DNA from: Deltaproteobacteria bacterium
GTDB taxonomy: Bacteria; Desulfobacterota; Binatia; JACPRU01
NCBI GenBank assembly: GCA_016189835.1
Contig: JACPRU010000029.1
Coordinates: forward strand, 1-56,733
DNA length: 56,733 nt
Direction of reading: 5' to 3'
A program made the position numbers and the translations under genes. The stretch's first letter is position 1, and every line of letters starts with the position of its first letter. Positions 45,546-52,694 of this stretch are shown here, piece by piece. The notes under the pieces are model-generated. The model was not told where the DNA came from. It made no database searches and saw nothing but the letters and a program-made list of their open reading frames with translations.

Positions 45546-45573
45546 GTACGGGACCTCTCCGCGCCGCCGGCGA

Positions 45574-45969
45574 TCAGCCGGGAAGCACCTTGATGAGCAC
45601 GGTCCGCGTGCGCGGCCCGTCGAACTCGCAGAGGTAGATCGCCTGCCACGCGCCGAGCACCAGCTTGCCGTTCTCGACGAACGACATCGCCGAGCTGCCG
45701 ATCATGCTGGCGAGGATGTGCGCGGCCGCGTTCCCCTCGGCGTGCAGGTAGGGCCCGCTCGCGGGCACGATGCGGTCGAGCGCCTGCAGCATGTCGCGGC
45801 GAACGTTGGGGTCGGTGTTCTCGTTGATGGTGATGGCTGCGGTGGTGTGGGGAACGAAGAGGTGGCAGACCCCCTTCATCACCCCGGCCTCGCGCAACGC
45901 CTTGCCGACGGCGGCGGTCACGTCGATGATTTCCCGAGCCTCGGCCGTCTCGACCTTGATTTTATGCAT
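45574..45969 (-). CDS. YjbQ/UPF0047 family protein
   Basis: A 131-residue protein with the family signatures HTTAAITINENTDPNVRRD, HAEGNAAAHILASMIGSS and GAWQAIYLCEFDGPRTRTV. Members have weak thiamine-phosphate synthase activity in E. coli, and the physiological role is unsettled. Complete and typical in length. It lies 28 nt upstream of the PhaR-like gene on the same strand, so the two are likely co-transcribed. Confidence 0.9.
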   Translation of the reverse strand: MHKIKVETAEAREIIDVTAAVGKALREAGVMKGVCHLFVPHTTAAITINENTDPNVRRDMLQALDRIVPASGPYLHAEGNAAAHILASMIGSSAMSFVENGKLVLGAWQAIYLCEFDGPRTRTVLIKVLPG

Positions 45970-46146
45970 GGCGTCGAAAGCTGCGCCCGGCTACCACATG
46001 GGTCCCGGGGCTTCAAGGTGACCCGCTGCGACGCGCCGCAGCCGAGGGCGCCCGCTGAGGTCATCTCACAAATCTGACGTGCGCCCCGCTGCGACAGTCA
46101 CGCGGGCGACGGTGACCCGCGCCCGAGCCGCGCCTCGACCGATCGC

Positions 46147-46168
46147 TGCGCGGCCGATCGGCCGCGCA
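46147..46168. other. 22-bp perfect palindrome
   Basis: TGCGCGGCCG followed by ATCGGCCGCGCA-type symmetry, perfect over 22 bases, lying 11 nt beyond the stop of the minus-strand ArnT-like gene. It may act as a hairpin at the 3' end of that transcript or as a dyad binding site; no T-tract is present. Confidence 0.45.
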
Positions 46169-46178
46169 TGGCTCGACG

Positions 46179-47846
46179 TCAGCCCGCGCGCTCGGCGATC
46201 CGCACCAGCAGCAGCCGCGTGTTCGGCCGCGCGATCGATGCCGGCGGGCTGGTCTCGATGACCCGGGCGCCGTCCCGCGCGGCGGCCGACAGCGCCTCCC
46301 AATCCTTCAGCCAGATCAGCACGTAGGCCGGACGGCCGATCGCCTGGAACTCGCCGCGCTCGACCGGCACGTGACGGCGGAGATAGAAGAGCACGGCCAG
46401 GTCGGCAGCGCGGAAGAAGCGCAGGGGATCGCGGCCGACGATCGAATCGACGCGCCCGGAAAAGGGCGCGAAGGACTTGAGGCTGGCTTCGAGGTCGGGC
46501 ACGACGCGACAGGCCGTGAAGACGGCGAGCAGGAGGCTCGCCCCGATCAGCGCGTAGAGCGCCCGCCAGCGCCGGCGCACGGTGGCCACGGCGAGCGCCG
46601 CAGCGAGCGCGACGAGCAGCAGGATCACCGCGAGGCCGGGCTCGCCGAGGCGCTCGATCATCCGCGGCGCGAGGATGCGGTCCTGCGCGTGCAGCCACGG
46701 GACGATCGCCGTCCAGGGCCGCCAGCCCGCTCGCCAGCTCGCCAGCGCGGCGGCGAGCAGCACGACGGCAGCCGTCGCCGCCGCGCCCACCGCGCCGAGC
46801 ACCCGCTCGCGCCGCCGCGACGGGGGGGCTTCGAGCCATGCGGCGAGATCGCGCCCGACCAGCAACGCCGCCGCGGGGTAGAGCGGCAGCAGGTAGTTGC
46901 TCCGCTTCCCCGAAGCCAGCGTGCAGACCACGAAGACGACCGTGAACCAGAGCAGCAGATAGCGGGAGAAGTCGGCCGCGGGCGCGTCGGATCGGCGCTC
47001 GCGCCAGGCGCGCAGCACGGCGTGCGGCAGCGCGATGCTCCACGGCGCCATGCCGGCGAGCAGCGTCGGCACGTAGAACCACAAGGCGTGCCGGCGGCTC
47101 GGCCCGCCCTCCTCGTAGGGCAGAAAGCGCAGCACGTTCTCGAGCACGATCTGCTTGTGAAAGAACGCAAACCCGGCCTGCGCGAAGGCTGCGGCGTACC
47201 AGCTGAGAGCGATCGCGGCAAAGACCGCCGCGGCCGCCGCGAGCGGGCCGGCGCGCAGCGCGCGGCGCGCGCTGCGCGACCGCACCACCTCGATCGCCAT
47301 CACCAGGCCGACCAGAGCCGCGGCCGCGAAGCCCTTGGCCAGCGTGGCCGCGCCCGCGGCGGCGGCGAGCGCGAGCAACGTGCCGGTCCGGGCGGAGCGC
47401 AGCCAGCGACGACCGAGCAGCAGCGACGCGGCGAGCAGCAGCGCGAAGGTCGCGTCGGTGCGGGCCGTGGTCGCCCACTTCACCCACTCCGGCGACGTCG
47501 CCAGCACGACCGCGGCGACGGCGGCCGACGGCGCTCCCCACTCGACGGCGGCCGCGGCGAAGACCAAGCCCACGCCGAGCGCCGCGGCGACGATCGACGG
47601 CAGGCGCACCGACCGCTCGTCGACGCCCCCGGTCAGCCGGGAGAAGCCGGCGGCGATCCAGTGGTAGAGCGGCGGCTTGGAGGGGATCAGCTCGCCGTTG
47701 ACCCGCGGCAGCACCCAGTTGCCGCTGTCCGCCATCTCCCAGACCACGAGCGCCTCCTGACACTCCGCGGTGTTCGAGAACGGCGCACCCGAGCCCTGCA
47801 GGTAGATCACCAGGGCGAGCACGGAGACGGCGATCCAGCGAAGCAC
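46179..47846 (-). CDS. ArnT/GT39-like glycosyltransferase (minus-strand member of divergent pair)
   Basis: A 555-residue GT-C protein. First periplasmic loop: FSNTAECQEALVVWEMADSG, then VNGELIPSKPPLYHWIAAGFS, the KPPLYxW block typical of ArnT-like enzymes. TARTDATFALLLAASLLLGRR and SGKRSNYLLPLYPAAALL follow. ArnT itself moves aminoarabinose from undecaprenyl phosphate to lipid A; the donor here is not known. GTG 47846 is preferred over a longer reading because it begins just before the first helix. It diverges from a related gene across 37 nt. Confidence 0.8.
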   Translation of the reverse strand: MLRWIAVSVLALVIYLQGSGAPFSNTAECQEALVVWEMADSGNWVLPRVNGELIPSKPPLYHWIAAGFSRLTGGVDERSVRLPSIVAAALGVGLVFAAAAVEWGAPSAAVAAVVLATSPEWVKWATTARTDATFALLLAASLLLGRRWLRSARTGTLLALAAAAGAATLAKGFAAAALVGLVMAIEVVRSRSARRALRAGPLAAAAAVFAAIALSWYAAAFAQAGFAFFHKQIVLENVLRFLPYEEGGPSRRHALWFYVPTLLAGMAPWSIALPHAVLRAWRERRSDAPAADFSRYLLLWFTVVFVVCTLASGKRSNYLLPLYPAAALLVGRDLAAWLEAPPSRRRERVLGAVGAAATAAVVLLAAALASWRAGWRPWTAIVPWLHAQDRILAPRMIERLGEPGLAVILLLVALAAALAVATVRRRWRALYALIGASLLLAVFTACRVVPDLEASLKSFAPFSGRVDSIVGRDPLRFFRAADLAVLFYLRRHVPVERGEFQAIGRPAYVLIWLKDWEALSAAARDGARVIETSPPASIARPNTRLLLVRIAERAG

Positions 47847-47883
47847 GCGGCAGGTGTGTACTTGAGACACCGGGTGGGTACAA
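47847..47883. promoter_or_regulatory. 37-nt divergent intergenic region shared by two ArnT-like genes
   Basis: It must hold both start regions if both genes use the starts given. GGGTGGG before the plus-strand ATG can serve as an SD; TTGAGA and TACAAA are weak plus-strand promoter hexamers. Confidence 0.35.
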
Positions 47884-49647
47884 ATGGTGCCCCCGATGCC
47901 CGTTCCCGCCAGCGCCGCGCTGCCGTCGCGCATCCGTCTCGCGGTCGCCGTCGCGCTCGGCGCGCTCGCGCTCTACCTGCCGGGGCTGGGCGAAGGCGAT
48001 TTCGTCGGCGACGACGAAGCGCTCGATGCCGGCGTGGTGTGGGAGATGCAGCGCACCGGGGACTGGCTGTTCCCCGAGTTCAACGGCGAGTACCTGCCGC
48101 CCAAGCCGCCGCTCTACTACTGGCTGGCGCGGCTCGCCGCGCTGCTCCACGGCGGCATGGACGAGTGGAGCCAACGGCTGCCCTCCGCGCTCTGCGGGGC
48201 GGCAACGGTGGCGGTGACCGTGGCCGCCGTGGCCGCGCGCGGCGGGCCGGCGCCAGCGGCGCTCGCCGGATCGATGCTGGCCACGACCTGGGTGATGCGC
48301 GACCAGGCCCGGCTCGGCCGCTGCGACATGACGCTGACGCTGCTGGTCACCGGGTGCCTGCTGCTGGCGGCCTCCCCGCAGCGCCTGCGACGGCGGCGCG
48401 GACTGTTCTGGTCGCTGCTCGGTCTGGCGGCGATCACCAAGGGCGGAGCCGGCGTCGGCGTGGTCTCGGCGGTGGTGCTGGCGGCGGCGCTGGTCGAGCG
48501 CAGCGCGGATCGGCTTCGCGCGCTGGCGGGACGCGAGGCGGCGGTCTTCGCGGCGATCGTCGCGGGCTGGTACGGCGCCGCGAGCTGGCACTGGGGCGGC
48601 CGGTTCGTCGACGAACAACTGATCGGCGAGAACCTGCGCCATCTACTCGGTGGAACCGGCATCTCCGATCAGGGCGCCGCAACCCGGCCGCTCGCCTATC
48701 ACCTCGGCTACTACCCGCGGCACCTGTTCAGCGCCATGCTGCCCTGGAGCCTGCTGCTGCCGCCGGCGCTGGTCGGCCTGTGGCGGGACGCCGAGCGCTG
48801 GCGCGCGGAGCGCTTCTTCGTCGTCTGGCTGGCCGCGGGACTGCTGTTCTTCACCTTCGCCTCACGGAAGTCACCCTACTACCTGCTGCCGCTCGCCCCG
48901 GCGGTGTCGATCGTGGTTACGGCGTGGATCTTTCCCGTCCTTCGAGCATCGCCGGCCGGCCGAGCGCTCGAGGTCCCGGTCGGCCGGCGCGCCATGCTGG
49001 GGGTGCTCGGGGTCTCGGCGGCGCTGTGGCTCGCCGCGCTGTGGCTCGCGGCGCTGGCGGCCGACGGCAGCTGCCGGGCGCGGGCGCTGGCGAGCGGCAT
49101 CGGCGGCCATCCTTTCTTTGCGGTCGGCGCGCTCTGGCTGGTGCTCGGCGCGGCGGTGGGGCTCGTGGCCTCGGTCCGCCGCCGCCGGTGGGACGTGGCG
49201 GCCGGTTCCGCCCTCGCTGCCGTGGCGGGCGTTCTATCCCTCGCCAATCGCCTCGACGGGCCGCTCGACGACTGCGTCTCCCTGAGGCCCTTTGCCCGCG
49301 AAGCGGCGGCGGCCGTCCGCCCGGACGACCGGATCTTCTTCTTCCGTCTGCCGCTGCCCGCCGTGGCCCTCTATGCCGAGCGCCGCATCCCGGCGCTGCG
49401 GGATCCGGCGGCTGCCCCCGAGCGGCCGTTCTTTCTGATCGTCCCCGAATCGCTCGCCGGCGAGGTGCCCGCGGACTGGCTGGAAGATGCCGAGACCGTC
49501 GTGGCGGGACGCGGGCGGGTGTTCACCCGCCGGACCATGGGGATTCAGCTTCTGCGCATCGGCGCCGCGCCCGCCACGCGACTCGCCAGTGCTGCCGAGC
49601 AGCCTCGTCGTCCCAGCCTCGTCGACACCCAGCCTCGTCGTCCTTGA
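47884..49647 (+). CDS. ArnT/GT39-like glycosyltransferase (plus-strand member of divergent pair)
   Basis: A 587-residue GT-C protein related to its divergent neighbour: FVGDDEALDAGVVWEMQRTG, FNGEYLPPKPPLYYWLARL, ARLGRCDMTLTLLVTGCLLL, SRKSPYYLLPLAPAVSI. Acidic residues in the first loop and KPPLYYW agree with an ArnT-like catalytic face. The last 15 residues are encoded by a short tandem repeat and look non-essential. Followed by a PagL-like lipid A deacylase 83 nt downstream, so a role in lipid A modification is attractive but unproven. Confidence 0.8.
   Translation: MVPPMPVPASAALPSRIRLAVAVALGALALYLPGLGEGDFVGDDEALDAGVVWEMQRTGDWLFPEFNGEYLPPKPPLYYWLARLAALLHGGMDEWSQRLPSALCGAATVAVTVAAVAARGGPAPAALAGSMLATTWVMRDQARLGRCDMTLTLLVTGCLLLAASPQRLRRRRGLFWSLLGLAAITKGGAGVGVVSAVVLAAALVERSADRLRALAGREAAVFAAIVAGWYGAASWHWGGRFVDEQLIGENLRHLLGGTGISDQGAATRPLAYHLGYYPRHLFSAMLPWSLLLPPALVGLWRDAERWRAERFFVVWLAAGLLFFTFASRKSPYYLLPLAPAVSIVVTAWIFPVLRASPAGRALEVPVGRRAMLGVLGVSAALWLAALWLAALAADGSCRARALASGIGGHPFFAVGALWLVLGAAVGLVASVRRRRWDVAAGSALAAVAGVLSLANRLDGPLDDCVSLRPFAREAAAAVRPDDRIFFFRLPLPAVALYAERRIPALRDPAAAPERPFFLIVPESLAGEVPADWLEDAETVVAGRGRVFTRRTMGIQLLRIGAAPATRLASAAEQPRRPSLVDTQPRRP
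49601..49643 (+). repeat. three copies of AGCCTCGTCG-type tandem repeat
   Basis: Units start at 49601, 49615 and 49631 (spacing 14 and 16 nt) inside the 3' end of the ArnT-like gene, giving the tail QPRRPSLVDTQPRRP. Confidence 0.6.
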
Positions 49648-49730
49648 CGCTTGGGAATTCACCTCGATAAGAGGGCTACCGGCCATTCGGGTCGGCTTGC
49701 TCGGGCGCCGATTCAGGAAGGGAGAGGGTG

Positions 49731-50372
49731 ATGAACAGTGCGGGGGGATACGGAGGTCATCGCGCGAGCCGTCTCCTCGGCGTCGCCTGCATGCTGGTCT
49801 CGGCGCTCGCGCTCGGCGTTCGCACGGCGCGGGCGGATTCTCCCGGGCCTCCCGCGAGTAACGGCCCGGCGCTCTTCTCGCCGCAGGAGGTCTCCTTTCG
49901 CTTCGCCTACGGCATCACCAAGCACGAGTCGCTGCGCTTCTATACCTTCGGGCCGCGGGTCGCCTACGACCTGCCCGATTTCGTGCCGGCGCTCGCCGGC
50001 AACCGCTTCCGAATCGGCATCGAGGCCACCGGCTCGATCATCGAAGGGGATGAGCGCAGCCACGAAGGCGAGTTCGCGCTGAGCCCGTTGATCTTCGATT
50101 ATCGCTACGACACCGGGGGCCGGCTGGTGCCGTTCGTCGAGGGCGGGGAAGGCATCGTGCTCACCACGCTGCAGGATCTCAGCATCGGCGGCCCGTTCGA
50201 GTTCAGCTCTCAGGTGGGCACCGGGGTACACGTCATGCTGAGCGCCGAGGATGCCGTGACGATCGCCTTCCGCATGCGGCACATGTCGAACGGCGGATTG
50301 AGCCACGACAACCGCGGCCTCAACACGTATTTCATCCACGTCGGCTTCAGTCGCTTCCCGGGCCGGAAGTAA
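49731..50372 (+). CDS. PagL-like lipid A deacylase (acyloxyacyl hydrolase family)
   Basis: A 213-residue outer-membrane protein candidate. A signal peptide runs to about ARA-DSP (residue 36). The beta-strand-rich body ends with FRMRHMSNGGLSHDN, the family H-x-S-N motif (H184, S186), and a C-terminal aromatic strand FIHVGFSRF. PagL removes the 3-O acyl chain of lipid A. The third catalytic acid seen in Pseudomonas PagL is Asn at the equivalent spacing here, so activity should not be assumed. ATG 49731 is taken because of GGAGAGG just upstream; GTG 49728 is an alternative. Confidence 0.75.
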   Translation: MNSAGGYGGHRASRLLGVACMLVSALALGVRTARADSPGPPASNGPALFSPQEVSFRFAYGITKHESLRFYTFGPRVAYDLPDFVPALAGNRFRIGIEATGSIIEGDERSHEGEFALSPLIFDYRYDTGGRLVPFVEGGEGIVLTTLQDLSIGGPFEFSSQVGTGVHVMLSAEDAVTIAFRMRHMSNGGLSHDNRGLNTYFIHVGFSRFPGRK

Positions 50373-50420
50373 CCGTCCGGCGGGCGGCGGATCGTCGCGG
50401 AGATCGCTGCCCGGGGCCCA

Positions 50421-50549
50421 TCGCGGACAGACCGCTTCGACGTTGTTGCCGTCGGGATCGAGCAGGAACGCGGCGTAGTACTTGGGCCCGTAGTCGGCGC
50501 GCAGGCCGGGACGGCCGTGGTCGCGGCCGCCCGCCGCGAGGCCTTCCCG
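50421..50549 (-). pseudogene. remnant of a VOC/glyoxalase-family gene
   Basis: About 42 residues on the minus strand read EGLAAGGRDHGRPGLRADYG and then KYYAAFLLDPDGNNVEAVCP, which is the C-terminal end of VOC-superfamily dioxygenase/glyoxalase proteins (the DPDGxNxEAV metal-ligand region). No N-terminal half is visible upstream and the reading runs on into the antisense of the PagL-like gene, so this is a broken fragment in the 279-nt gap 50373-50651. Confidence 0.6.
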
Positions 50550-50651
50550 GTGACGACCTCCTTGGTTGCCGGCGGTCATCGTACGCAATGGGGCCCCGGG
50601 GGTTCTTGGAGGATCTTGCGGTTCTCTTTCAGCGCGATCTGTCGCGGCAGC

Positions 50652-51716
50652 TCAGGCCGAAACGAGGATTCTCGCCAGGGTCTCCGGTGGCTTGCGGCCG
50701 CGAATGGCCTCGACGATGCGCCCGAGCGTCCGCCGCTCGGAGTCGGTCGCGACCGGGATGCTGAACTCGACGCCGGTCGCCAGCGAGCCGAAGCGGGCGA
50801 GGATCTTCTCGGCGATCTCGTCGTGCGTGCCGACGACCACGTAGGTCTCGAGCACCTCGTCGGAGATGAGCGGCGGCATCTCCTCCCAGCGCTTCTCCCG
50901 CGAATAGTGCTTGAGCCGGTCGGCGAGATCGCCGAGGCCGTGGGTCGCGAACGCCGGCCGATACGCGGGCGTCGACGCGTAGAACGCGATCCGCGCGCGG
51001 GCGTTGTCGACCGCGCGACCGAGGCCGGCGCGATCCGGGGCGGTCGCGAACAGGAACTTCATGGCGAGCGAGAAACCGTGCAGGCGCCGTTCCGCCCGCT
51101 CGGCGCCCTCGCGAACGGCCGGCAGCATGACCTCGGCGATGTATTTCGGAGTGCAGACCGGATGCGGCCGCAGGCCATCGGCGACCTCCCCGGCGACGCG
51201 ACAGAGGTACGGGTTCACCGCCGCGAGATGGATCGGAATGGCGGGATGGTCGATCGGCCCGGGATCGAACAGCGGAACCATGAGGTCGAGCCGGTAGCGC
51301 TGCCCGCGGAAGTCGAGCGGCTGGCGCGCCTGCCAGCAGCGCCACACGGCGCGCACGGCCTGCACGTACTCGCGCATCCACGGGCCGGGCGACGACCAGC
51401 GCAGGCCGTAGCGGCGCTCGATGTGGCCGCGCACCTGCGTGCCGAGTCCCAGCGTGAAGCGCCCCGCGCAGAGCTTCTGCAGCGTCCAGGCGCTGAGCGC
51501 GGTGATCGTCGGGCTGCGCGGGAACGCCATCGCCACCGCGGTGCCGATCGCCAGGCGCGACGTCGCTTGCGCCGCGAGCGCGCTGACGACGTAGGGATCG
51601 TCCTTCGTCTCCTCGACGACGAGGCCGTCGTAGCCGAGGTCTTCGACCAGCCGTGCGTCGCGCGCCACCGCGGCGACGTCGAGCGGCGTGGCCGGCGCGC
51701 GCAGGCCGGGATCCAC
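50652..51716 (-). CDS. luciferase-like (LLM class) F420/FMN-dependent oxidoreductase
   Basis: A 354-residue TIM-barrel oxidoreductase of the bacterial luciferase superfamily: ARLVEDLGYDGLVVEETKDDPYV, AIGTAVAMAFPRSPTITALSAW, LCAGRFTLGLGTQVRGHIERRYG and IPIHLAAVNPYLCRVAGEVADG, then VVVGTHDEIAEKILARFG. These are hallmarks of TIGR03617-like F420 enzymes, although FMN use is possible. GTG 51716 is given, but KIETLLPLGK is encoded in frame upstream and matches the expected N-terminus; a CTG at 51749, 5-6 nt after AGGATGAG, is a likely true start. It follows the AraC regulator closely. Confidence 0.85.
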   Translation of the reverse strand: MDPGLRAPATPLDVAAVARDARLVEDLGYDGLVVEETKDDPYVVSALAAQATSRLAIGTAVAMAFPRSPTITALSAWTLQKLCAGRFTLGLGTQVRGHIERRYGLRWSSPGPWMREYVQAVRAVWRCWQARQPLDFRGQRYRLDLMVPLFDPGPIDHPAIPIHLAAVNPYLCRVAGEVADGLRPHPVCTPKYIAEVMLPAVREGAERAERRLHGFSLAMKFLFATAPDRAGLGRAVDNARARIAFYASTPAYRPAFATHGLGDLADRLKHYSREKRWEEMPPLISDEVLETYVVVGTHDEIAEKILARFGSLATGVEFSIPVATDSERRTLGRIVEAIRGRKPPETLARILVSA

Positions 51717-51756
51717 CTTGCCGAGCGGAAGCAGCGTCTCGATCTTCAGGCGAGGC

Positions 51757-52605
51757 TCATCCTGGCAGCGGCGCGGCGAGCCGATCCTGGAAGATCTCGC
51801 GGTCGCCCCGCGCCGCCCGCTGGAAGGCTCGGGGCGAGACGCCGGCCGCGCGATGGAACGTGCGCACGAAGTTGGAGAGATCGCCGAACCCGACGTCGTA
51901 GGCGACGTCGGTGATCGAGCGGGCGTCGTCGGCGAGCATGGCGGCCGCCTGGCGCAGCCGCGAGCGGACCAGGTACTGGTGAGGGGTCACGCCGAGGACC
52001 TTGGCGAAGAGCCGCAGAAAATGGAAGGGGCTCAGCCCGACCCTCGCCGCCGCGCGCCCCAGATCGAGCGGCTCGTGCGAGTGCTCGTCGATCCACAGCG
52101 CGGCCTCCACGGCGCGGCGGCGATCGCGCGCGGAAGCTTGCGGCGGCTTTCGCTCGCGGCCGGCCGCCAGCTCGACGAAGCGAGCGGCGAGCAGCAGTCC
52201 CACCTCGTCGAGGCCGACGTCGCCGCCGCCGTCGGCGGCGGCGCTCGCCAGCTCGCCGAGCACCATCAGCTCCGAGAGCGGCGGGACGCAGCCGGTGCGC
52301 CAGAGGTCGCTTTGGCCGCCGAGCGTCTCGGCGAGCTGCGGTGCGAACCGAAAGGACAGACACTGGTCGCCGCGGGCGTGGTCGTGCGTGCACACGTACT
52401 CGTCGCCGGGGTGGCCCACCAGGATCGATCCGGCGATCAGATCGAACGACTTGCCCCGCGCGCGGTAGCCGAAGCTGCCGCGGCGCACGTAGGCGAGGTC
52501 GAAGCCGTCGTGCCGCTCGACGAACGGCTCGTCCGCCGGGCCGACGTCGCAGCGGTAGTCGACCACCTGGAGCGATGCCTCGCAGAGGACCGTCGCGGCC
52601 GCCAT
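51757..52605 (-). CDS. AraC-family transcriptional regulator
   Basis: A 282-residue regulator: N-terminal cupin-like domain ([25 protein letters not shown], with [12 protein letters not shown]) and a C-terminal double [28 protein letters not shown] and [33 protein letters not shown]. It probably binds a small ligand and controls nearby genes; the luciferase-like oxidoreductase 8-40 nt downstream is the obvious target. ATG 52605 is used; the longer upstream reading is not protein-like. Confidence 0.88.
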   Translation of the reverse strand: MAAATVLCEASLQVVDYRCDVGPADEPFVERHDGFDLAYVRRGSFGYRARGKSFDLIAGSILVGHPGDEYVCTHDHARGDQCLSFRFAPQLAETLGGQSDLWRTGCVPPLSELMVLGELASAAADGGGDVGLDEVGLLLAARFVELAAGRERKPPQASARDRRRAVEAALWIDEHSHEPLDLGRAAARVGLSPFHFLRLFAKVLGVTPHQYLVRSRLRQAAAMLADDARSITDVAYDVGFGDLSNFVRTFHRAAGVSPRAFQRAARGDREIFQDRLAAPLPG

Positions 52606-52694
52606 CGCCGGCCGAGTGTGCCTCCGATGAGCGTACCGAGCAACCGCAGCGGCGGACCCCGCCGGCCTGGGGGACCGGCTGCCGGAGCGCCCGC
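52606..52694. other. 89-nt gap with no recognisable feature
   Basis: Short GC-rich spacer between the AraC gene and the large GT-C gene on the same strand. No terminator or promoter could be recognised. Confidence 0.4.

Noticed and set aside
46371-49670. A 1099-codon plus-strand open frame crossing two genes
   Set aside because: It is antisense to one ArnT-like gene and out of frame with the other, is Arg/Gly/Gln-rich, and lacks any domain pattern; long open frames are expected in DNA this GC-rich.
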